Position numbers and translations under genes: made by a program. Source: CAYYBZ01 sp964470285 [NCBI: uncultured Oligoflexia bacterium] (GTDB lineage: Bacteria > Bdellovibrionota_G > CAYYBZ01). From it: DNA of 10,340 nucleotides. The stretch's first letter is position 1. Each line of letters begins with the position of its first letter. The stretch spans positions 1 through 10,340 of the forward strand of contig CAYYBZ010000042.1 of the NCBI GenBank assembly GCA_964470285.1, given 5' to 3'. This document shows, one piece after another, positions 6,355 to 10,340 of this stretch. The notes under the pieces were generated by a model, which saw only the letters and a list, made by a program, of their open reading frames with translations, was not told where the DNA came from and searched no databases.

Positions 6355-6438
6355 CTATTGAACAGCGGGATTACATTTGGGGGATTTCTTGGGCTTATCT
6401 TTTTTCAGTAAGTTGTTAATTTTTTTAAGATGTTTCAT
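6355..6438 (-). CDS. Small basic peptide, candidate RiPP precursor of the adjacent radical SAM enzyme
   Basis: A 27-codon gene that reads MKHLKKINNL, LKKDKPKKSP, then KCNPAVQ and a TAG stop. AAGGAG at 6444-6449 lies five bases before the ATG. The ATG overlaps the maturase TGA as ATGA, so the two are translationally coupled. The peptide has nine Lys, a single Asp, three Pro and one Cys (residue 22). It splits naturally into an amphipathic basic leader (1-18) and a short Cys-containing end (19-27). Small peptides directly beside SPASM radical SAM enzymes are usually their substrates, and one Cys near the C-terminus could take part in a thioether or other crosslink. I match no known precursor family. 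Expression is well supported by the start signals; the substrate role is inference. Confidence 0.7.
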   Translation of the reverse strand: MKHLKKINNLLKKDKPKKSPKCNPAVQ

Positions 6439-7847
6439 TTCTTCTCCTTATAAGGTTTGTAAGACCATTTAAAAACCTTATGTAATATTTTCTTCCTTCG
6501 GCATTCAATATACAACAAAACCGCTTTCTCAATCAAGTCTTTAATATAGCTACAGTATCCATTAATCTGTTTTTTAACGTCACCGCAGCAGTAATAGTTA
6601 TCATAATAACAACCGCCCCCGCAAAGATACCTGGCCCAGCACTTTGAGCAAAGCGCGTTTTCATCAACCGACCGGTCTTTTCTTGCTGTCTTTGAGCTTT
6701 TAATGCTCCCTAAAGAAAAATCCTTTTCGCCTGTAAATCTGTGGCAAAAATAGAAATTCGAATCAGCATCAACCATCAGATAGGACCTTCCCGCTGAGCA
6801 CGGATAAAACACTTTCTTTCTTAGAGCCAAGAGTTCAAGGATATGATTGAAATTGGAATAAGCCGTTAAATTCTTTCCACCTCTTCTAATATCCCGAAGG
6901 GCCTCTTTGAAAAGAGAATCAATGCCCTTAGTCATCGCTTCCCACCCTGTCTTTAAAGCTCTTTTATCCTTTTTAAAGACATTTGCGTATGTAAAATGAA
7001 TCTTATTAAAACCCATTTTCTTAAGGCTTTTGAATGTCTTAACAAAATCGAGACTCTCATCCGTTACCGTTACGCTGCAAGTCAAAGTCAATTTACCCTT
7101 TATCTGTCGGAAAAGTTTAGTTCCCTTAACTACATCTGCATAACTTCCGCTGCCGTTTTTATAAATCCGGTTTCGGTTGTGAACGGCTCTGTTAGCGTCG
7201 ATACTTACAATAACATCAAATTTGTTTTTCTTAAAAAACCTAACTATTCTTATGTCAAAGAGCGTTCCGTTTGTAGATATTGAAAAAAAGAAATTTATCT
7301 TCCTTTTCCTTTTTATCTTTTTTGCATATCCGACGACCTTTTCAATCAGTTCGAAATTTAAAAGGGGTTCTCCACCGGTAAAATGAATGTAGAAATTTGA
7401 ACCGCTTCTTTTGCCCTTAAGAAAAAAATCAATAGTTTTATAAGCCGTTTCCTCACTCATCAGAAGTTCACCCAGTCCGTAAGACCCGTCAACTGTGTAG
7501 CAGTATCCACATGTTAAGTTACAGCTTCTGGCAACATTTAAGGATACAGTGTCAATTGTGTGAACCTTCTTTTCCTTAGCAGTCTTTGCTTTCAAAAGAC
7601 TTTTAAGCTCTTTTTCAACCTGGGAAATTTGCTTTTTTGAATATTTACTAAGAAATTCTTTTTTAATGCCCGGTTTTTTAAGGGTTTCGGCAAGTATTCT
7701 ATCCCTTGCAAGATCGTCGATTTCAAAGAGCATTGAGTTCGGGATATGGAGAAGAGAGCAACCTCCATCATACTCAATTATGTGGAAATCCTTCTCCGAT
7801 ATCCCGAGAACTCTTAATCTGCTATCTATTTTATGAGCAATATCCAT
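6435..7847 (-). CDS. Radical SAM/SPASM peptide maturase
   Basis: A 470-residue enzyme. Residues 20-90 form an N-terminal domain (FHIIEYDGG...HIPNSMLFEIDDLA) like the leader-binding N-terminus of peptide maturases such as the SCIFF and QhpD types. The radical SAM core has CNLTCGYC (Cys109, 113, 116) for the SAM-binding [4Fe-4S] cluster, GGEP at 158-161 and SISTNGT at 189-195. The SPASM part begins at Cys350, with Cys368 in FYFC, then CSKCWARYLCGGGC (Cys400, 403, 409, 413) and Cys432; this pattern binds two auxiliary clusters. Such enzymes crosslink or modify small ribosomal peptides; sulfatase maturases are a less likely alternative because no sulfatase is nearby. AAGGA at 7856-7860 precedes the ATG. 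The C-terminal 25 residues are strongly basic. The candidate substrate gene overlaps its stop codon. Confidence 0.9.
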   Translation of the reverse strand: MDIAHKIDSRLRVLGISEKDFHIIEYDGGCSLLHIPNSMLFEIDDLARDRILAETLKKPGIKKEFLSKYSKKQISQVEKELKSLLKAKTAKEKKVHTIDTVSLNVARSCNLTCGYCYTVDGSYGLGELLMSEETAYKTIDFFLKGKRSGSNFYIHFTGGEPLLNFELIEKVVGYAKKIKRKRKINFFFSISTNGTLFDIRIVRFFKKNKFDVIVSIDANRAVHNRNRIYKNGSGSYADVVKGTKLFRQIKGKLTLTCSVTVTDESLDFVKTFKSLKKMGFNKIHFTYANVFKKDKRALKTGWEAMTKGIDSLFKEALRDIRRGGKNLTAYSNFNHILELLALRKKVFYPCSAGRSYLMVDADSNFYFCHRFTGEKDFSLGSIKSSKTARKDRSVDENALCSKCWARYLCGGGCYYDNYYCCGDVKKQINGYCSYIKDLIEKAVLLYIECRRKKILHKVFKWSYKPYKEKK

Positions 7848-8038
7848 ACCATTTATCCTTACAAAGCTTATAAATATTTAGCCTTGTTAACCTTTTGTTA
7901 TCATTATGTTATTCTAAATTTATCGTTGCTATAAATATATTATGGAAGCCTAAAGTGGGATACTGATGTCCCTATAGCACATATATGTGTCGCCGGGGAG
8001 GTAAAACTTTATTAAAGCTATGAAAAGATTTGTGAGAT
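7848..8038. other. Intergenic region with RNA-like inverted repeats
   Basis: This 191-base gap separates the HIT gene from the maturase. A compact set of nested repeats lies at 7951-8011. TAAAGT (7951-7956) pairs with ACTTTA (8006-8011) and encloses two hairpins: GGGATA-CTGA-TGTCCC (7957-7972) and GCACA-TATA-TGTGT (7977-7990). A purine-rich CGCCGGGGAGG follows at 7991-8001. Both inner hairpins include a G-U pair that forms only in plus-strand RNA. I see no convincing promoter or terminator on that strand, and no riboswitch class I can name. The left part (7860-7945) is very AT-rich and could hold a minus-strand promoter for the maturase; TAGAAT near 7911-7916 is a possible -10 without a good -35. 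Confidence 0.5.
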
Positions 8039-8512
8039 CTAAAAAAACTCTATCAGCTTTTTATAGGTGTTTTCAAGGTGATCCGCCATTACCTTGGTTT
8101 CAGCTATAACAGGCATGAAGTTGGTATCGCCGTTCCATCTGGGCACTATATGGAAATGAAGATGCCCCTCATAGCCGGCTCCCGCTACCTTACCCTGATT
8201 TATTCCGATATTGATCCCGTCGGGCTTAAATGCCTTTTCAAGTGCCTTAGTGCATGTGTTTACACCGTCTATAAGTTCGTGAAGCATAGAGCCTTCAAAA
8301 TCAGATAAGCTTGATTGATGTTCAAAGGGAGCTACCATTAAATGTCCGTTATTGTACGGGAACTTGTTCATTAAAACAAAGGTCCGTTTAAATTTTTTAA
8401 TTATAAGATTTTTCCCGTCAGGTTCGCTCTTAGGTAAATCGCAGAATATGCATTTCGATTTGTCGTATTCGAGAATGAAGCTCATTCGCCATGGAGCCCA
8501 TATTCTTTTCAT
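8039..8512 (-). CDS. HIT-family nucleotide hydrolase/phosphorylase
   Basis: A 157-residue histidine-triad protein. The catalytic motif is HLHFHIV with His117, His119 and His121. Other family marks are RIWAPWRM at the N-terminus, CIFC at 21-24, PYNNGHLMVAPFEH at 52-65, and PRWNGDTNFMPVIAETKV after the triad. These flanking motifs resemble the Ap4A phosphorylase/hydrolase-like HIT branch, so it probably splits dinucleoside polyphosphates or similar nucleotides by an AMP-His intermediate; the substrate is not proven. It starts three bases after the sppA stop, with GGAAGG overlapping the end of that gene as ribosome-binding site, and so belongs to the rpsA–sppA transcript. Confidence 0.9.
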   Translation of the reverse strand: MKRIWAPWRMSFILEYDKSKCIFCDLPKSEPDGKNLIIKKFKRTFVLMNKFPYNNGHLMVAPFEHQSSLSDFEGSMLHELIDGVNTCTKALEKAFKPDGINIGINQGKVAGAGYEGHLHFHIVPRWNGDTNFMPVIAETKVMADHLENTYKKLIEFF

Positions 8513-8515
8513 ATT

Positions 8516-9430
8516 TTACCTTCCCAGAATGTATAGAGGGGTAAGCGAATGCAATCTGTTATCAAGTTTCCTGATAACGGTTTCAGCCGAACTCTCTACG
8601 AGATATTCAAGAAAGTTTTTTTTCGGCTTTGGCGGGTAGAAAATATCCGGTTCGCCCAGAATTCCCGCCATTTTAGCAGCTTCCTTGCACGCTTTATCGA
8701 GTCCGCCTATCGCATCTATCAATTTAAGCTTTAAAGCCTGCTCGCCTGTAAAAACTCTTCCGTCTGCAATTTTGTCTATGGTTTCTTTAGGAATTTTCCT
8801 GTCAGTCGATACAGCATCTTTAAACTGCTCGTGAATATTATCGGATAACTTTTGAAGAAATTTTTCCTCCTCGGGTGTCATTTTCTTTAAAGGAGAAGCT
8901 GCCGATTTGAGTCTGCCGCTTTTGATGGTTTTTGTATCGATTGACAGCTTCTTAAGTAAATCCTTAATAATCATTATCTCAAGAATGACGCCGATGCTAC
9001 CTGTCAGGCTTCCCGGGCTTGCAAATATTTTTCTGGAAGGTGCGCTTAGATAGTAGGCGCCCGATGCTGCCACTGTTCCGAAGCTTGCCACTACTACCTT
9101 TTTCTTTGATATATCCTTAACGACATCGTGAATTTCCTGAGAGGGAGCCACTGCCCCGCCCGGAGAATTAACACTCAAAACTATCGCCTTTACTTTTTTG
9201 TTTTTCTCGAGCTTTCTAAGTGTTTTGATCGTGTTTCTTGATTTGTCTATAATTCCGTTTATCTCTACAACCGCTAAATTACCCTTTGTAGGGTAATAGT
9301 CCTGCTCAGCAGAAAAAGATGCTACAAGAATCGAAGTAACAAGCAAGAAAACAAAACCGATTCCGACCAGGACTGCAATTCCCAATAAAATCCATGGGAG
9401 ATAGTTGGTCTTTTGAGTATAGCCGTTCAA
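8516..9430 (-). CDS. sppA: Signal peptide peptidase SppA, short form
   Basis: A membrane-bound serine protease with a Ser/Lys dyad that degrades leftover signal peptides and some envelope proteins. The 304-residue length fits the short type (one protease domain, as in Bacillus) rather than the double-length E. coli type. One transmembrane helix lies at about 12-36. It is followed by the ClpP/crotonase-like fold: VVEINGIID, VLSVNSPGG at 84-92, FGTVAASGAYYLSAP with nucleophile Ser123, GSLTGSIGV at 140-148, and IKSGRLKSAASPLK with general-base Lys170. The start codon is TTG at 9428-9430. It is preceded by AGAGGG at 9439-9444, eight bases away, and no ATG or GTG lies near it. The gene is 47 bases after rpsA. 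Confidence 0.93.
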   Translation of the reverse strand: MNGYTQKTNYLPWILLGIAVLVGIGFVFLLVTSILVASFSAEQDYYPTKGNLAVVEINGIIDKSRNTIKTLRKLEKNKKVKAIVLSVNSPGGAVAPSQEIHDVVKDISKKKVVVASFGTVAASGAYYLSAPSRKIFASPGSLTGSIGVILEIMIIKDLLKKLSIDTKTIKSGRLKSAASPLKKMTPEEEKFLQKLSDNIHEQFKDAVSTDRKIPKETIDKIADGRVFTGEQALKLKLIDAIGGLDKACKEAAKMAGILGEPDIFYPPKPKKNFLEYLVESSAETVIRKLDNRLHSLTPLYILGR

Positions 9431-9433
9431 AAT

Positions 9434-9453
9434 TTTAACCCTCTTTAACCCTC
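9434..9453. repeat. Tandem 10-bp repeat carrying the sppA ribosome-binding site
   Basis: TTTAACCCTC occurs twice back to back (9434-9443, 9444-9453). On the minus strand each copy contributes GAGGG, so sppA has two Shine-Dalgarno-like sites 10 bases apart; only the one nearer the TTG is well spaced. Confidence 0.7.
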
Positions 9454-9477
9454 TTCTGGAAAGTTATTAATAAAAGG

Positions 9478-10340
9478 CTATTCCGGATTATTTTTATTAA
9501 GAGATTCTTCGGACTGCTCTTCGTCTGTTGAAGGCGTTTGAGACTTAAGATCTTCCGGCAATACATCGCCTAATGTGCTTTTCTGTCTTTTGCCCTCATC
9601 TTTCTGATAACTCTGATATTCACGCCTTTCAAATGCCTTAGAAAGCTCTTTTACGGAAAGACCTATCTTTTTTTCGTGAGTATCCACATTTATAACAACT
9701 GCCCTGATATCGTCTCCGGTATTATACAGCTTTGTAGGATCGTCCACTTTTTCTTCAGAAATTTCTGAAACGTGAACAAGACCTTCCAGGTCGTCTTCAA
9801 GCTTTACAAAAACACCAAAATCGGTAACCTTCATGATCTTTCCCGAAATCTCCTTACCTATCGGATATTTTTCAGGAATTATCGACCATGGATCGGGATT
9901 AAGCTGTTTGATACCCAAAGAGAATCTTTCGTTTTCAGAGTCGACGTTGATAACTACCGCTTCTATTTCGTCTCCCTTTTTGTAAACATCGTTAAGGTTC
10001 TTGACCTTTTGCGACCAGCTTACGTCTGAAATATGAACAAGACCGTCGACACCCTCTTCAATTCCTATAAAAAGACCGAAATCGGTAATATTTCTGATCT
10101 GGCCTTTAATCTTTGTGCCCTGAGGGTATTTCTCCTTAAGCAGTATCCACGGATTGGGTTCTATCTGCTTCATTCCTAAAGAAATTTTTCTTGAATCGCT
10201 GTCTACATCTAAAATGACGGCTTCAACCGTATCACCGACATTTACAAGATTTGACGGATGCTTTATACGCTTTGTCCAGGACATTTCGGAAATATGAATA
10301 AGTCCCTCAATGCCTTCTTCAATTTCAACAAAAGCTCCGT
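9478..10340 (-). CDS. rpsA: 30S ribosomal protein S1 (C-terminal part)
   Basis: The 5' end is beyond the window. The reading frame is open to the right edge, where it already reads GAFVEIEEGIEGLIHISEMSW, so the Met at 10284 is internal. S1 binds mRNA on the small ribosomal subunit and helps start translation. Three S1 (OB-fold) repeats are visible. The first is cut by the edge. The second has GQIRNITDFGLFIGIEEGVD then GLVHISDVSW, and the third GKIMKVTDFGVFVKLEDDLE then GLVHVSEIS; each ends with a VINVD...G(I/L)(K/S) strand. After the last repeat there is only a hydrophilic, Gln/Glu/Ser-rich tail of about 45 residues. It heads the rpsA–sppA–HIT transcript. A general S1-domain protein is the only alternative, and the regular repeats make that unlikely. 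Confidence 0.92.
   Translation of the reverse strand, partial: GAFVEIEEGIEGLIHISEMSWTKRIKHPSNLVNVGDTVEAVILDVDSDSRKISLGMKQIEPNPWILLKEKYPQGTKIKGQIRNITDFGLFIGIEEGVDGLVHISDVSWSQKVKNLNDVYKKGDEIEAVVINVDSENERFSLGIKQLNPDPWSIIPEKYPIGKEISGKIMKVTDFGVFVKLEDDLEGLVHVSEISEEKVDDPTKLYNTGDDIRAVVINVDTHEKKIGLSVKELSKAFERREYQSYQKDEGKRQKSTLGDVLPEDLKSQTPSTDEEQSEESLNKNNPE

Noticed and set aside
6996-7283. Plus-strand ORF inside the radical SAM gene
   Set aside because: Lies opposite the conserved radical SAM core and is best explained as a shadow of it.
7963-7976. CTGATG followed by TCCCTAT, reminiscent of a hammerhead core or the 3' part of a fluoride riboswitch
   Set aside because: The hammerhead needs CTGANGA and GAAA, which are absent. 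The 5' half of the fluoride aptamer is also missing, and no fluoride exporter or other plus-strand gene follows.
7952-7984. Minus-strand 10-codon ORF (ATG TGC TAT ...) as a second precursor peptide
   Set aside because: No Shine-Dalgarno sequence, very short, and it lies in the predicted RNA hairpins; the 27-codon gene is far better supported.
8020-8109. Plus-strand 29-codon ORF (ATG at 8020) after GGGGAGG
   Set aside because: The purine-rich site is about 20 bases from the ATG, too far for a ribosome-binding site, and most of the ORF is antisense to the conserved HIT gene.

Overview
This is an AT-rich window from what looks like a Gram-negative bacterium. It has an outer-membrane beta-barrel with a signal peptide and a terminal Phe, a probable lipoprotein, and a multi-domain ribosomal protein S1. 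The mix of an rpsA–sppA–HIT cluster, a PhaR-type regulator and a SPASM radical SAM enzyme suggests a deltaproteobacterial (Desulfobacterota-like) lineage. That placement is inference; no gene here fixes the taxon.

Left part, plus strand (1–2895): a compact nucleobase/nucleoside salvage operon. In order it holds the 3' end of a type I purine nucleoside phosphorylase, a cytidine deaminase-like enzyme, a divergent uracil phosphoribosyltransferase-like protein, hypoxanthine phosphoribosyltransferase, a RidA-family deaminase and a small two-helix membrane protein. Genes overlap or are a few bases apart. PNP releases bases that Hpt recaptures with PRPP; the deaminase and the UPRT-like protein would form the pyrimidine side.

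Middle (2896–5052): an intergenic promoter region drives a PhaR-type regulator that carries a phasin-like helix. It ends at a strong terminator that can work in both directions. From there to the right edge every gene is on the minus strand. The first two met (3754–6227, transcribed right to left) encode an outer-membrane beta-barrel and then a probable lipoprotein, behind a well-formed promoter. That promoter shares two sequence blocks with the phaR promoter, so one regulator may control both.

Right part, minus strand (6355–10340, listed in transcription order): rpsA (5' end outside the window), sppA, a HIT-family protein, a 191-bp gap with RNA-like inverted repeats, a radical SAM/SPASM peptide maturase, and a 27-codon gene.

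The main discovery candidate is the last pair. The maturase stop codon overlaps the start of the 27-codon gene (ATGA), which has a strong ribosome-binding site and encodes a Lys-rich peptide ending in KCNPAVQ. This looks like a minimal RiPP precursor/maturase cassette, lying just upstream of the outer-membrane protein and lipoprotein genes.
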